From assembly GCA_949592205.1 (NCBI GenBank), contig CATIUR010000005.1, positions 134,933,277 to 134,997,276 on the forward strand: DNA of 64,000 bases. Direction: 5' to 3'. The notes under the pieces were generated by a model that worked only from the letters and a program-made list of their open reading frames with translations, was not told the DNA's origin and did not search any database. Source of the stretch: Helichrysum umbraculigerum (taxonomy: Eukaryota > Streptophyta > Magnoliopsida > Asterales > Asteraceae). How positions within the stretch are numbered: position 1 is the first letter of the stretch; every line of letters begins with the position of its first letter. Made by a program: the position numbers and the translations under genes. Below are positions 12,676 to 24,212 of this stretch, in pieces.

Positions 12676-14632
12676 TGACTACCTTAATTGTGCATGAACA
12701 CCATCTTGTGAAACCGTAGTTGACATGGACTAACAAAATCTGCCCTTTGAAAATGAGTGAGGGTAATGAAATGGTCTTTTGTTAATATTGTAGATAATTA
12801 AATCTATATAATTAAATCTATAGATGTAGTGGTTCTCTTGTTGTTGCAACCCTTTTTGGTTCTAAGTCATTTACTGGTATGTTTATAGGTATGTTCAGTT
12901 TGCGGGTTTGACAACCATGCTTTGTATGATACATTATGTATATATGCGGTACAGATTTTATGAACTTTGTCTATTATGAATATACGTGTATCTGTATGTA
13001 CTTATGCTCACATATATGATCACCACTGAGAGTGATATGCTAACACGGAACGATATCCACCAAGTTTGATATACCTTAATGGCAGGAACTAGCACCTGAC
13101 TTGACCCCGACCCCGAGCTTGCTCGGCTCGTAAAAGTACTCTGGATTATGGTTTGGCTGCCAAGTGCCAATTGGTTAGCCCAAAAAAGTTGGGGCCAAAA
13201 CTTGGCTATTACAGGGTTAGTTAACAACTTAACTGTGGGCCTATAAGCTTGATTTTAGGTTGGCTCTGGCCTGTATGGAATTTTTGACCTCAAACCAGAT
13301 GTAGTAACATACTAACATGTAAGGGATTATCTGCAATACGATCAAATTTCAGGGCGCTAAAGTTGTACATCTAGTGTTTACAAGGGCCTGTCGATAATAT
13401 TTTCTATATTTGGAACTTTTAAATGTTCGAGTACAACATGGAATCATAATCAGGGCCAAGATGTCTGAAAATATCTTTAAATGAAGACTTGGAAAGTAAG
13501 GTGTTGACGATAACGACTTTTCAACTTGATTCAATGTCGAATCCCCACCTTCTTACCTAAAATCACATCAAGTGAATAGTTCATTAGTAAATAAGCAATG
13601 TATTAACACCCACATCATACTGTATACAAGTAACGTATTTTCACCTACTAACGCTACCTGAGTTTATTTTTCTGAAGGCCAGTGATTCGTACATAGTCCG
13701 TTTTTATTTGTATACACCACTAGATATGTTGTATAATGTCGTACATTACAATAACATAAAATATGCTTGTGTGAAAAACGGTGGTGTACGAATCTTTCCA
13801 AAAGTGACGTTATGGTTGCTGAATAACTTTCATTACGACAACTGTTTGTTCGACGAGTAAACAAGATATGAGAATAAGGGTTTGGTTCTTTATGTACAAT
13901 CTTCTGCATTTTTTGTGTGATCAATTGACAAAGATCCGTTGCAATCGAACACATAGAATCGGGGAAGGGGACAAACAGTTAAACACAGTGGTTGTGTGTC
14001 GTAGGTTGAGCCACTTGCGATCCTTGTGGCCTCATTGACACCCTTCAACAAGGGGTACATTGACATGTGGTGGAGCCAATAGACCCAAATACTTGATGTT
14101 GAGAGGGCCCTGTTTTAGGTATTGTTCAATGAGTATTTATTTTTATTTTTAATTTTTTTTAACGGCAACGAAACTAATGTTAAAAAACTCTATAAGAAGA
14201 GAAAATTACAAAGGAATCAAAGAAGGATTTTGCATCCAACTATCTCTAGAAAACTTCCTATTACAACGATTGGTCAATGAGTATTTATATATGGTCAATT
14301 GTTAAAATAACATTCTTATATATGATGAAGAATAGTTACTACTTACTAGTATTTGTCACAACTATTTTGGTGAGTACCTTGCTAAATTGTCAAAATATTT
14401 CATATTTATTGATTGTTTTTATTTTTAATTTTTATATTATAACTACTTAAATATTGTAATAATAAAAACTAAGCGAATATCATATACGTTGTTTACATCA
14501 TATCATATATCGTAGTTTAACACAACTTTTGAAGCACAAAAACATTTTCGAATTCCTTAGTTCAAACTTTTTAAATATAGTATATGATTAGTCACTCATT
14601 TTATATTATACTCTATGTATAATAATCCGTGA
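12676..14632. other. Intergenic region after the TRF-like gene
   Basis: No credible coding region was found. It should hold the 3' UTR of the TRF-like gene just after 12675. At about 14145-14280 the minus strand reads as a possible retroposon 3' end: a T/A-rich tail (TTTTTATTTTTAATTTTTTTT, read on +) abuts a segment containing AACATTAGTTTCGTTGCCGTT on the minus strand, reminiscent of LINE 3' ends. That reading is weak. Confidence 0.4.
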
Positions 14633-14815
14633 TTAAGGGTGTTCAAAATATTCCGAAACCGGAAAACCGAACCGAAAACCGGTTGAATCGAACCGAATTT
14701 AGGTTAACTGAACCGAATTTTTTTCGTTTTTCAGTTTCGGTTAACCGAACCGATATTTTTTCGGTTTCGGTTAATGATTTTGGAATTGACATGATAAACG
14801 GTTAACCCAAAAATC

Positions 14816-14818
<3 letters not shown>

Positions 14819-14895
<77 letters not shown>
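14819..14895. repeat. (AT)n microsatellite
   Basis: An uninterrupted AT dinucleotide run of about 77 bases inside the hAT-like element. Confidence 0.98.
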
Positions 14896-14898
<3 letters not shown>

Positions 14899-15121
14899 TT
14901 AAATATATGAATATATATTGTATATATTATATTTATATATAGATAAATATACTTGTATTTTAATAAAATTAATTGTATTTATTTTTCTTTCATTAATGTA
15001 GTTTACTACTAGTAGTTTTTACGGCTAAATTTAACTAAAGTACATGTTGTAGACCACTTATGAAATGATATAGTTAAAAAGACAATTTATTTTTTTGATA
15101 TTTTTTTCGTATATATATAAA

Positions 15122-15250
15122 CTTGATAAAGCCCTGTATGGACTAAAATAGGCTCACAGAGCCTGGTATATACTGAACTGATCTTTCTTTCTCGACACAT
15201 ATCATGGCTAAAAGGATTTATGATCACTTTGCTAGAGTAACAAAATAAAC
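15122..15250 (+). pseudogene. Ty1/copia reverse transcriptase scrap
   Basis: The + strand reads LDKALYGLK, then a TAG stop, then AHRAWY at 15122-15169. This is the conserved ALYGLKQ-x-RAWY block of copia RT with the Gln codon changed to TAG. Downstream sequence is broken by further stops and shifts. It is a short dead fragment lying inside the hAT-like element. Confidence 0.6.
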
Positions 15251-15937
15251 TGTATAATTTGGGATCATATATTCATAAATGCAATATAATGCAATTGCTT
15301 CAGTAATACAGAAAACCAGCTCATGACTCACAATGACACCCAAGACTGCGTTATATATTATTCATAACTCAAAAGAAAATAGTTCTAATTATATCCAAAC
15401 GATTAACATACGTATAATATAAATACACAATTATAAAGAATAAAATGTTTATCATTTGATACTTTTATTATTAAAATATTTTAAATATAGTGAACACTTA
15501 TTAATGAATGTCTATTTGTGTGTAATTAACTATATTTTAAAATAGGTATTAATTAATAAACGGTTAATTGATTAACCGATTAATCGAACTGAAAAATTGA
15601 TTAACCGATTATCGGTTAACCAAACTTTTCGGTTTCAGTTTAGGTTCAAGAAATTGGTGAACCTAAACCGGTTCTCGGTTGACCGTCCGTGAACACCCCT
15701 AAATTCCGTGTAGTAAACTGTAGGAACGATTTTTCCTGAAACTAAAGCTTACAAGCTAAAAGCAAACAATATCAATGTAATACAATTAGCCCATTCCGAT
15801 TCTAAATAGCACATTTATTTTTCTCAATTTAGGCGTTGTTACTATTTTTGGTCATGAAATCAACATTCTGTTACTAGTCTTCCTCAAAAAGTAATTTTGT
15901 ATAAAACAAAACTTTGGACAAAATAACTTATCTTATA

Positions 15938-16448
15938 CTAGTAAATCACCCGCGCAATACAGCGGTAACAAATTAGAAAAATGTAGTAGTGGTCGATGAT
16001 GATAACTAACAATAATGTTAATGAAAGAGACAGTAATAGTCGTTGGCGGTGGTCGTTAGCAATGTTGACTTACATCGATCACCAACAGTGACGTTTTATC
16101 ATGAGTAATTCACATAATTATCTTGCACGATTTGATGTCTCAAATTTTTGTTTTTTTATTTTTTCCGAATAATAGTAGAATTCGTTTTAACAATTGTTCA
16201 ATTTAATAAAGTCAAATGTTTGATATAAAAGAAAAAAGTTAATAAATTAAATGTATGATATTATGTTAATTGTTAACATTTCCATATTTATTTAGCCAAT
16301 TGATTTATTAGTATACATTGATTGATGAAATAAAAAAATAGTTAATTAATTATAGGAGCATAATAAACATTTCACATCTTGAAAAATGTAAGCTTACGAA
16401 GAAAATGTGCAAATCCTTTATAAGGGAGTATATATATATATATATAGA
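15938..16448 (-). mobile_element. Possible mini-Helitron upstream of the ATL gene
   Basis: Read on the minus strand, the 3' end has a short hairpin (CCGC..GCGG) followed by GTGATTTA, CTAG (15941-15938) and T. The minus-strand 5' end would be A|TCTATATATATA at 16448, followed by CTCCCTTATAAAGGATTTGC. The length is about 511 bp with no coding sequence. The hairpin is weaker than those at 7027 and 58644, so borders and class are tentative. Confidence 0.45.
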
Positions 16449-16852
16449 TATATTCTTTTAAAAAATCCATCATTATTTTATTATATTTTGTGACCCCTTA
16501 GGTTGTACATTTTCAATTTCATGCATACGTTAAGTTGTACCAATCAATTATTTAGATCCACACGTACAACATATATCATCTAAAATTCAAAAAAAAATCT
16601 AACACATTATTCAAAATCAATCACCTCCTCTTTCTCATCATCATCTCTCTCTATTCAATCAACACCTCCATGGATTCCATATTCTATAAGCTTTATGGTC
16701 CCATTATTCTTCAATTTTCTTGATACTTACTCATTAAAAACCACTATATTCTTTGCTTTTACAATCTTGTACCTTGTTACAATTATTCCAACACTTTTTA
16801 ATCCCTCCAAAACCACAAAAAGATTCTAGTTCTAATTAATCCAACATCACAA

Positions 16853-17347
16853 ATGGTTCGGGCCATGGCGTATAGGCAACTACAACAAACCGACATCAAT
16901 ATTCCACCATCATCCGCCAACGGAACTACAACGGATGGTGGTTATACGGGTGATGACAACTTTGACAATAACATGATGATCATACTAGCTGTCTTGCTAT
17001 GTGCTTTGATTTGTGCACTCGGGCTTAATTCGGTAGTTCGGTGCTTTTTTAGGTGCGGCCGGACGTTTCTTTTTGAGAATCCTAGACAAACCACCACCAA
17101 CATGGTCTCAAATGACCGGAAACATGGTAAGTTGAGTGACATTCCGGTGGTGGTTTATCGGGTGGAGATGAAAACTCCGGCCACCGATTGTCCGATTTGC
17201 CTTGGAGATTTTAATGAAGGTGAAAAGATGAGAATTTTGCCTAAGTGTAAACATTGGTTCCATGTTAAGTGTATAGATAGATGGCTTTTGTCACATTCAT
17301 CATGTCCAATATGTCGGCAGCTTTTATTTGAGCTAGATGAGGTTTAA
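16853..17347 (+). CDS. ATL-type RING-H2 E3 ubiquitin ligase (164 aa)
   Basis: Membrane-anchored RING-H2 protein of the short ATL group (resembling ATL72-ATL78 types). One hydrophobic segment lies at about residues 40-62 (MMIILAVLLCALICALGLNS). A basic/GLD-like linker follows at 92-103. The RING-H2 domain spans 113-154, with metal ligands C113, C116, C132, H134, H137, C140, C151 and C154 and the E2-contact tryptophan W144 in IDRWL. It is intronless, as usual for ATL genes, and of normal length for the short group. M1 at 16853 is used; M5 is a second possible start. The expected role is ubiquitin transfer from an E2 at an endomembrane or plasma membrane, often in stress or defence signalling; the specific target is unknown. 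The upstream 400 bp is AT-rich and borders a possible mini-Helitron. Confidence 0.93.
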   Translation: MVRAMAYRQLQQTDINIPPSSANGTTTDGGYTGDDNFDNNMMIILAVLLCALICALGLNSVVRCFFRCGRTFLFENPRQTTTNMVSNDRKHGKLSDIPVVVYRVEMKTPATDCPICLGDFNEGEKMRILPKCKHWFHVKCIDRWLLSHSSCPICRQLLFELDEV

Positions 17348-18142
17348 TTGTGATTATAAAGTTTATTTTGTGGTTATTTTATTCAATATTTGATAAAGTT
17401 TAAACTTAAAGGTGGTATTAATGATAAAAGTTTCCTTAGGGACCTCGATGTCAATTACTGCAACATTTTTTTTTTTTGAGTGATGCCCCTAAACTTTGTT
17501 ATAATGACATACACAACCAAGAAGTCATGAATTTCTTTAACAATTAACTGTATGCTTTACGAATGACCTTCACATGGTCCAATCAAAAGGTTCAACTCAC
17601 TACTGATTTCAACACAAATCTATATCAGTACATTTTATGTATACAGGGCCGTCTTTGAATTTCATATGTCCCGATCAAAACTAGTTGCAACTAACAATCC
17701 AATCAAATTACATGTACATATACATACATATACGCGAACACATATATATTAAAGCCCCTATAATTCGGTTTGTGGTCGACCACCTCGTCCACCCTCAAAG
17801 ATAGCCATTCATGTATACGTACTTGGAGAAATGATGCATGATGTAAAGATAACACTTAAAATTGATTAAATATTATATTCTACAAGTACAATATTCATAG
17901 GAACTTCTTAATAAGAATTACATAGAATCAAATAAAAAAATTAATCAAAACATAAAACCTCCAACCTTAAAAACAATGTTAGAAAACTATCCTATTTAAT
18001 TTTCATAGTTAAATAAAAAAAACACACATGATGACTTTTTTCCATGAATATAAAACTTCTCAACACATTTTGACACAAGTTTGGTTATTATCTAAATTTA
18101 AAAAACATAAAAAAATAGTCTTTGTAACTTTATTTAGATTTT
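17348..18142. other. Intergenic region between two convergent genes
   Basis: No gene is visible. It should contain the 3' UTRs of the ATL gene (+) and of the His-rich XLG-like gene (-), which converge here. A T-rich run lies at 17468-17479. Confidence 0.6.
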
Positions 18143-19510
18143 TCAAAAAGGAAGGTGGTGACGAGTAGGTGTAGAATAAGGGGAATACTCAGGGGTAGTC
18201 ACAAAAGAAGGTGTGCCACTAGCAACAACATGAGACCTATTTGGAGTTCTTGGGGCCCTTAATGGGCTTCTTGTTTTGGACATCATAACACTTCCGTTAT
18301 ACATGTTTTGACCTGATCTTCTGGGCCCTCTTTCGGCCCATTTAAGCTCTTGCATCTTTACACCATTTGGGTACCCTTTAAAACACCCTGACCAACAACC
18401 TACATCCCCTGCCCTATGTATGTACCTACATTTCAAATACACAATAGTAAGTTATAAAGACATTTTACATAATCTTTCAGAGTGCACTTAACTTGTTGAA
18501 AAATTGTCTTACCGCTGACTGAATTTTCGTCCGAGACAATCAATACACTTTCTTCCTTCGGTCATCTCTCCCATTCCGATGTTCAAACATTGTCTACAAT
18601 ACACTCTTCCGCAAACCTGCAAGAGAGGGCTATATATCAGTAGATGTGACAATAGTCGGATCAAACGGGTCAAATACAAGTTAAAAGATACTCTATTAAG
18701 TATTAACAATTTTTAAGCACTTCCTTAATAAAATAAATATTAGAGAATATGTTTAGGTTAGTTGACCCTAGGTTAGTTGGCCCAATATCGATTGTGGGCT
18801 ATGGGTCAACTAACCTAAACCTACCGTCCAATAAACTCGTTAAACGTCGATGAAGAGATAAACTAAGAGATAGATAATTGACTTACAAGACAACGGTTAC
18901 GAAACATATAGATATAAACACTACAAACAGTGCAAATATTTGAGTGAGGTATCCCAGGACGACGTCGTCCTCCCTTCTCTTGATACATAGATGTCATACT
19001 CATTCCACTCATCATACTCATATCATCATAAGCCATACTATTCTCCACCACATGATGCCCATGAGGACTCTTCATCGCATGCCCATGATGTCCATGACCA
19101 TGCGAACCGTTACCATAGTAACCATGATGATCATGACCATGACCATACCCATGTTGTATCACTGGTGAGCCCGCCACAACATGATGATGGTTTTGGTTTT
19201 GGTGGTGGCTATGTTGTTGATGAGTGTAAGTGGCTTCTAAGCCTCTACTAAAATCAAGACTAGGAATTTTGGACAGATGTGGTGGTGGAAAATGGTCATG
19301 TTTAGGAGTTGATACTTCGGATATCGAATCCATTTTCTTGATGGGCATTTGTGGTGGTGGGGAGGGCTTTTTCTTACTATTTGCCGCGGCTACTTCTTGT
19401 GAAACTTGAGCGAAATCTTGGAATGTTAAGTTTACTGAATCGTCAGGGACACCAAGGTATAATTCTTCTAGCTCTTTTCGAGCTTTAGCTAACGTTGCAC
19501 GATCACTCAT
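18143..19510 (-). CDS. His-rich protein with XLG-like Cys-rich (RING/FYVE-like) domain (3 exons, 336 aa)
   Basis: Exons on the minus strand: 19510-18887, 18616-18513, 18425-18143 (1011 nt, phases consistent, GT..AG introns). The N-terminus (MSDRATLAKARKELEELYLGVPDDSVNLTF) is a conserved start seen in plant proteins often annotated as RING/FYVE/PHD zinc-finger or extra-large G-protein-like. Residues 97-153 are strongly His/Gly-rich. A paired-cysteine domain follows: C193/C196, C207/C210, C215/C218 and C232/C235, with GMGEMTEGRKC between. This resembles the Cys-rich block of XLG proteins, but there is no G-alpha domain. A further pair, C253/C257, lies in GDVGCWSGCF, and the C-terminus is Ser/Thr/Pro/Arg-rich. 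Zinc binding is likely; the biochemical role is not known to me. Intron 1 holds an 18-bp perfect inverted repeat. Confidence 0.85.
18751..18820. repeat. 18-bp perfect inverted repeat in intron 1
   Basis: GTTTAGGTTAGTTGACCC at 18751-18768 is mirrored exactly by its complement at 18803-18820, with a 34-base loop. A third partial copy of the arm (AGGTTAGTTG) lies in the loop. In the pre-mRNA of the XLG-like gene it could form a stable stem. Confidence 0.85.
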
Positions 19511-19803
19511 CGTTACGAATGGTAGTATGTTTTTGCTTTGGAGAAGTTATGGAAAGAGTGTGAGAAGGAAATGTGGGAATGAAGATTTCATATATGTAAT
19601 GTAAAATACCATGATTGATAAAAGTTAAGACTTTGGCCGGTCACATGAAGATATATCAGTATTTTTATTTACAGTGGAGAGAGACTCTTGGGAGAGATTT
19701 GGGAGGGAGAGAGAGAGAGAGATGGTGTTAAGAATTAGTCATTCGGCAGATATGCAAGAAACAATTATAGTAGGTCAAGAATGTTAATTCCAATGCTATC
19801 AAA

Positions 19804-20987
19804 GAATTTTTTACCAAACTAATACGTATTCCTAATACTTTATCATTTCTAGTATTGTTTCGTAAAAGGTTTCAAAACTAGTAGAAACGATTTTGCTAAA
19901 CCCGACTCTTCATTTAAGTTATTTAGAAGTCGGGTTTAGGAAACCCGTCTTTGACCACCACAGGGTCCACTGTACCTGTTGTACTTTTCTGAGAGAGAGA
20001 AAGTGGAGTCGGGTTTGGCAAACCCGACTTTACTTTTGCATGTGAGAGAAACTACTTTGTCAAACCCGACTTTACCTTTGCATTTTGTTTTTGAAAACCG
20101 GTTACCAACTTGTTATCTAAATGTAAATGATACATGTGATGTATTATAAATGCAAATGATCAATTGTAAATGTATTGATGATAATTTTTTTATGATGATA
20201 ATTGTAAATGTATTGATCAATTATATTTTAGTATTGTAATTATATATTTATTGTTTATATATCTCGTTTGCAATATATGTACATTTATTAATATAAAATA
20301 CGTGTGACATTTTTTTTGTAAACTAAATATTACAATGAATAGTATATTGATACAAAATATAAGTTTTCAAAATAAACAAGAAATACAAGATTGCTAAATA
20401 TCCATATCGTACATTAAGAAATGTTCCACAATCTGATAATACATAGTTTCCAAGCTATCATCACCAAAAAGTTGATGTACATAAAAAAATGTCACACGTA
20501 TTTTATATTAATAAATGTACATATATTGCAAACGAGATATATAAACAATAAATATATAATTACAATACTAAAATATAATTGATCAATACATTTACAATTA
20601 TCATCATAAAAAAATTATCATCAATACATTTACAATTGATCATTTACATCACATGTATCATTTACATTTAGATAACAAGTTGGTAACCGGTTTTCAAAAA
20701 CAAAATGCAAAGGTAAAGTCGGGTTTGGCAAAGTAGTTTCTCTCACATGCAAAAGTAAAGTCGGGTTTGCCAAACCCGACTCCACTTTCTCTCTCTCAGA
20801 AAAGTACAACAGCAGGTACGGTGGTCCCTGTGGTGGTCAAAGACGGGTTTCCTAAACCCGACTTCTAAATAACTTAAATGAAGAGTCGGGTTTAGCAAAA
20901 TCGTTTCTACTAGTTTTGAAACCTTTTACGAAACAATACTAGAAATGATAAAGTATTAGGAATATGTATTAGTTTGGTAAAAAATTC
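19804..20987. mobile_element. Giant foldback MULE with ~510-bp arms
   Basis: The left arm (about 19804-20316) and right arm (about 20484-20987) are near-perfect inverted copies separated by about 167 bp. The ends are GAATTTTTTACCAAAC and its complement. An exact 9-bp target duplication GCTATCAAA flanks the element (19795-19803 and 20988-20996), placing it in the Mutator superfamily. Each arm carries several short palindromic AAACCCGACT/AGTCGGGTTT motifs. Small indels distinguish the arms, such as an 11-base segment present only at left near 20140. There is no transposase. It lies about 290 bp upstream of the start codon of the XLG-like gene. Confidence 0.93.
20394..20480 (-). pseudogene. Possible captured coding fragment in the foldback spacer
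   Basis: The unique spacer between the arms reads on the minus strand as a 28-codon open frame with the core FGDDSLETMYYQIVEHFLMY, ending in a TAG stop. Its composition looks protein-like, unlike the surrounding AT-rich arms. It could be the 3' end of a captured exon. No family is recognised. Confidence 0.3.
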
Positions 20988-20996
20988 GCTATCAAA

Positions 20997-21591
20997 ATAG
21001 TATTTTTTAATTATTATTTTTATTTTTATTTTTATTTTATATCCACATTTCTTATCTTTTTAAATAAAAATAAAATAATACCGTGGAGCTAACAACGCAC
21101 CATACATTGATTATGTACAGTACGTGTAACGTTTAACTTATAGAAATTTTTTATAAAATGAACCATACATAATTTACCATATAAAATATAAATAAAGTAT
21201 AATATAAATATAGTGGCCGGACGAATTAAATAATAATTTCTTGACAATTGGGTTTGTCTGGACATGGATGGGAAGAATCGAAAATATTTAATATTAATTT
21301 CTTTATTAAATAACTAATTTAATTTCAACGATGACCACAAATGTTAAAAAAAAATTTCTAATTTCAAATGTTATTATTGTTTAATAATAAATAATTATTA
21401 TTTTAAAAGAAGCTGTCTTATCCTTTTGTTAATGATGGTGCATGGATTTATAGAATTGAAAGAATCAAACAAGTTTTAGATACTAGAGAGGTTGTTTTGG
21501 TTATATAGCTAAAATTAAACGGACATGCAGAATTACACAGCTAGTACTCATATTATGTGATTGTATTCATGAGAAAAGTTCAAGGAAGTAG
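20997..21591. other. AT-rich intergenic stretch
   Basis: No gene, terminal repeat or structured element was recognised. A TTTATTTTTATTTTTATTTTAT run at 21013-21040 is simple sequence. Confidence 0.6.
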
Positions 21592-21708
21592 ATGAATTTA
21601 TCAAAGTATGGAAGTACCAATCATATTGTGCCATGTGTACAAAGAGAATGTTCACATGTACAATACCCATTTACCCCCAACATCAATTATCTCACAAACG
21701 ACAAATCG
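21592..21708 (+). repeat. ~115-bp repeat, inverted copy at 30365-30480
   Basis: The block from ATGAATTTATCAAAGTATGG through CCCATTTACCCCCAAC to ATTATCTCA is found again in opposite orientation at 30365-30480 with only a few differences. The second copy abuts the broken end of the integrase fragment. No target duplication was seen at the outer edges. Confidence 0.8.
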
Positions 21709-21828
21709 AAAAATTATGAAAATTGCACCATTAAATTCGTCGTTTTCTCCTCTTCGATTTGCCGTCCCTCAAGGCATACTTTCGACGATTTTATTTTTTT
21801 TCATTTTTAAGGTGGGTTTTATAAATTA

Positions 21829-23191
21829 GGGAAATTTGCAATTTTTGCCATCGTGGTATTGACTTTTGGCCAATTTTGCCACTTGAGAATTTTTTCTGCA
21901 ATTTAAACCCCGTAGTTGTCAATTTCCGCAATTTTTGCCACTCTCACTAACTTTTGTTAGAAAATTCCGTTAAGTCCAATAAAATGACCAAAATACCCTT
22001 TTTCTTATTCCTCAAATTACAAAAATGCCCTTTGTTGTCTTCTTCATCTATCCTATTTTTACACAAATCAAACATATATACAGTGATGAACTTAATCCAA
22101 ATTAAACGCAAGTGAAGAACACATCCAAATCAAACTCAAACATAAACACACAAATCAAACATAAGATCTCAAGTGAAGAACACATCCAAATTAAACGCAA
22201 ACGTAATCCATTGCTCACCGTCATCACAGATCCCGTCGTCGGATTTGTTTGGCTGGAAAAACAGAGCTTTTGTTGAGAAAAACCACACCTGCTCAACCAC
22301 CACCAACCGCCAATCACGGTCACCACCACCACCACCAGCAGCTGCCTCCTTTATCCGTACACAACATTCACAATTAAAAACCCTAATAATCGTAAATTGT
22401 TGTCGATGGTGGTTATGGCCGCCAGCGGATACGGCGGCGATGGGAAGAGGTAACACACAAACACCACAGCCAACATCGTCACCACAGCCAACCCACCGTT
22501 CAAATCAACAAACCCCACAACCCGCTGTTCGAAATCGAAATCAAAATTGTAGATATGGAAAACGAGAACTGGAAAACGAGATCGACGGCTCAGATCCATC
22601 AAAAAACCCATTAACGATCTGGAGTTTAAAACAATACGACGGCTCAGATCCATCAAAACCCATTTACATCGGCGTCAATGGTCGCATCTTTGATCGGTGG
22701 TTGCTGTACTCGATAGGTGGTGGTGCCGGCTAGGTGGCGGTGGTAGCTGTGCTCGATAGGTGGCGGTGGTGGCTGGGTGGCGGTGGTAGCTGCGGTGGTA
22801 GCTGTGCGGTAGGGGTAGCTGTGCAGCGGTGGTGGTAATGGCGGCGATGGTGGTGGTTGTTGGGTGGCAATAGTGGCTATGGTGGATGTGGTGTTTTGAT
22901 TTAGGGTTTAGTTAGAGAGAAGGAGGAGATTTGTGTTTTGTGTTTGTGAAGATGTGTATGTATCTGCGTATAAAGGGTAGGTCAGAGAAGAAGAGAAAAA
23001 AAAGGGAAAAATAAAAAGTAAGGGTATCTTGGTCATTATACATGATTTAACGTTCAGATTTAACAAAAGTTAGTGAGAGTGGCACAAATTGCGAAAATTG
23101 ACAACCACAAGGTACAAATTGCAGAAACAATTCTCAAATGGCAAAATCGGCCAAAACTCAAGACCACGATGGCAAAAATTGCAAATTTCCC
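21829..23191. mobile_element. Non-autonomous MULE with GC-rich interior
   Basis: Long inverted termini of about 150 bp (starting GGGAAATTTGCAATTTTTGCC, diverged with small indels) lie at 21829 and 23191. They are flanked by an exact 9-bp duplication TATAAATTA (21820-21828 and 23192-23200). The interior (22170-22890) is much richer in G+C than its surroundings. It includes an open frame at 22173-22733 rich in Pro, Thr, Asn and Gln, and a GGTGGCGGTGGTAGCTG-type minisatellite at 22730-22880. Such an interior is compatible with a Pack-MULE that captured host DNA, but no parent gene is recognised. Confidence 0.92.
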
Positions 23192-23230
23192 TATAAATTA
23201 TTAACACATGTGTTACTACATACTTGTACA

Positions 23231-23304
23231 TTTAATTTAGGATTAGGGTTTAGTGTTTAGTGTTTAGGGTTTATTATGATTGATGGTTTAGGGTTTATAA
23301 CGGT
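23231..23304 (+). repeat. Degenerate telomere-like (TTTAGGG)n tract, left part
   Basis: Several GGTTTAG/TTTAGGGTTTA units occur with spacers. The tract continues at 26897-26950 on the other side of the inserted Gypsy element; joining the two flanks across the 6-bp duplication gives one degenerate interstitial telomere-like array. Confidence 0.65.
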
Positions 23305-23339
23305 TCAGAAGGGTTCATGTAACACCCCCAAATTCGTTT

Positions 23340-23782
23340 AGTGTCTCCCATGTGATGGAGTAGGCGGTTGTACGGCCGAGGATCTGAATCTGAGCGTTCC
23401 ACCAAGTTAACGCTTTGTCAGCTAGGGTACAGGTGGCGTACTTTACTATTTTGTCAGCGGCGCAGTCGCTGACGTCGATCACTGACTCCATTTTCTCAAT
23501 CCAGTGGACTAGGCCAATGGCCCCTTCAGTCCTGGTGAAAGTACTTGGTTTGCATGCCTGGAAGGTTTTGTAGGAACACCCCTGCTGGGTATTCGTTGGT
23601 GTTTCGCTGGTAACGGGTGTGGCTCCACTGTTGTTTACCACATTCTCTCGGTTGCGGCTGGCCTCGTACTGGGCAATAGCTTCAGCCACACGACGTTCGA
23701 TGATTTGTTCGGTGGTTTCCTCAGCAGCAGTAGGTGAGACGTTGCGTCGACTGTTCCTCGTCTTTCGTGGCTTTGGTGGCAT
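23340..23782 (-). pseudogene. Ty3/Gypsy gag fragment
   Basis: An open frame of about 148 codons starts MPPKPRKTRNSRRN. It has a helical Glu/Arg region (about 20-45), then the conserved gag block with FQACKPSTFTRTEGAIG, LVHWIEKMESV and ACTLADKALTWWN, typical of plant Ty3/Gypsy capsid. The frame runs through the deletion junction into the 3' LTR remnant and stops there, so the C-terminal capsid and zinc knuckle are lost. The start lies 430 bases after the PBS. Confidence 0.85.
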
Positions 23783-24212
23783 GATGACGTTCGGCGATAA
23801 GGAATGCAGAAGTCAATGCCAAATAAAAGGATGTGAAAAATGAGGTTTCACATATTTTCAGTTATCGAGTATTTAAGAAGAAACGACAAGATCCCCATCA
23901 CGTGTCTCACGACTATGAAACACCCATATGTACTTAGTATTATATAATCACGTTGGCCAGGCGTCATTATATGATGCTAAATACATACTTCTTTTCATCA
24001 ATCACTTAACACGATTAGGTTCATATGAGTTTTGAATGAAAGGGAACGGTTTCAGACATAGTACGGTTCGACGAAGGAATCACGTGTATCGATGTGTCAT
24101 AACGACGTTAGACGTATGCAAATGTGTGTATGCATGTGCGTTCTAGCCAAGGCTATAGTCTAGGTCTCTAAGGTCTCTAAGTCACCTAAGAAATCTAGTT
24201 CGCTATAACCAA

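Larger units (their letters stand above)
14633..15702. mobile_element. Old hAT-like non-autonomous element
   Basis: The ends are inverted: TTAAGGGTGTTCA at left (14633/14634) and TGAACACCCCTAA at right (15690-15702). The subterminal regions on both sides are filled with short CCGGTT/AACCGA/GGTTAACC motifs in opposite orientation, typical of plant hAT non-autonomous elements. The flanks give only an imperfect 8-bp duplication (AATCCGTG versus ATTCCGTG). The interior contains a long AT microsatellite and a copia RT scrap, so it is composite. Confidence 0.6.

Noticed and set aside
18944..19251. Met/His-rich plus-strand frames
   Set aside because: They are antisense shadows of the His-rich coding segment of the XLG-like gene.
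22102..22656. Minus-strand frames rich in Val, Gly and Leu inside a MULE
   Set aside because: They overlap the low-complexity GC-rich interior and have no domain; they arise from composition.
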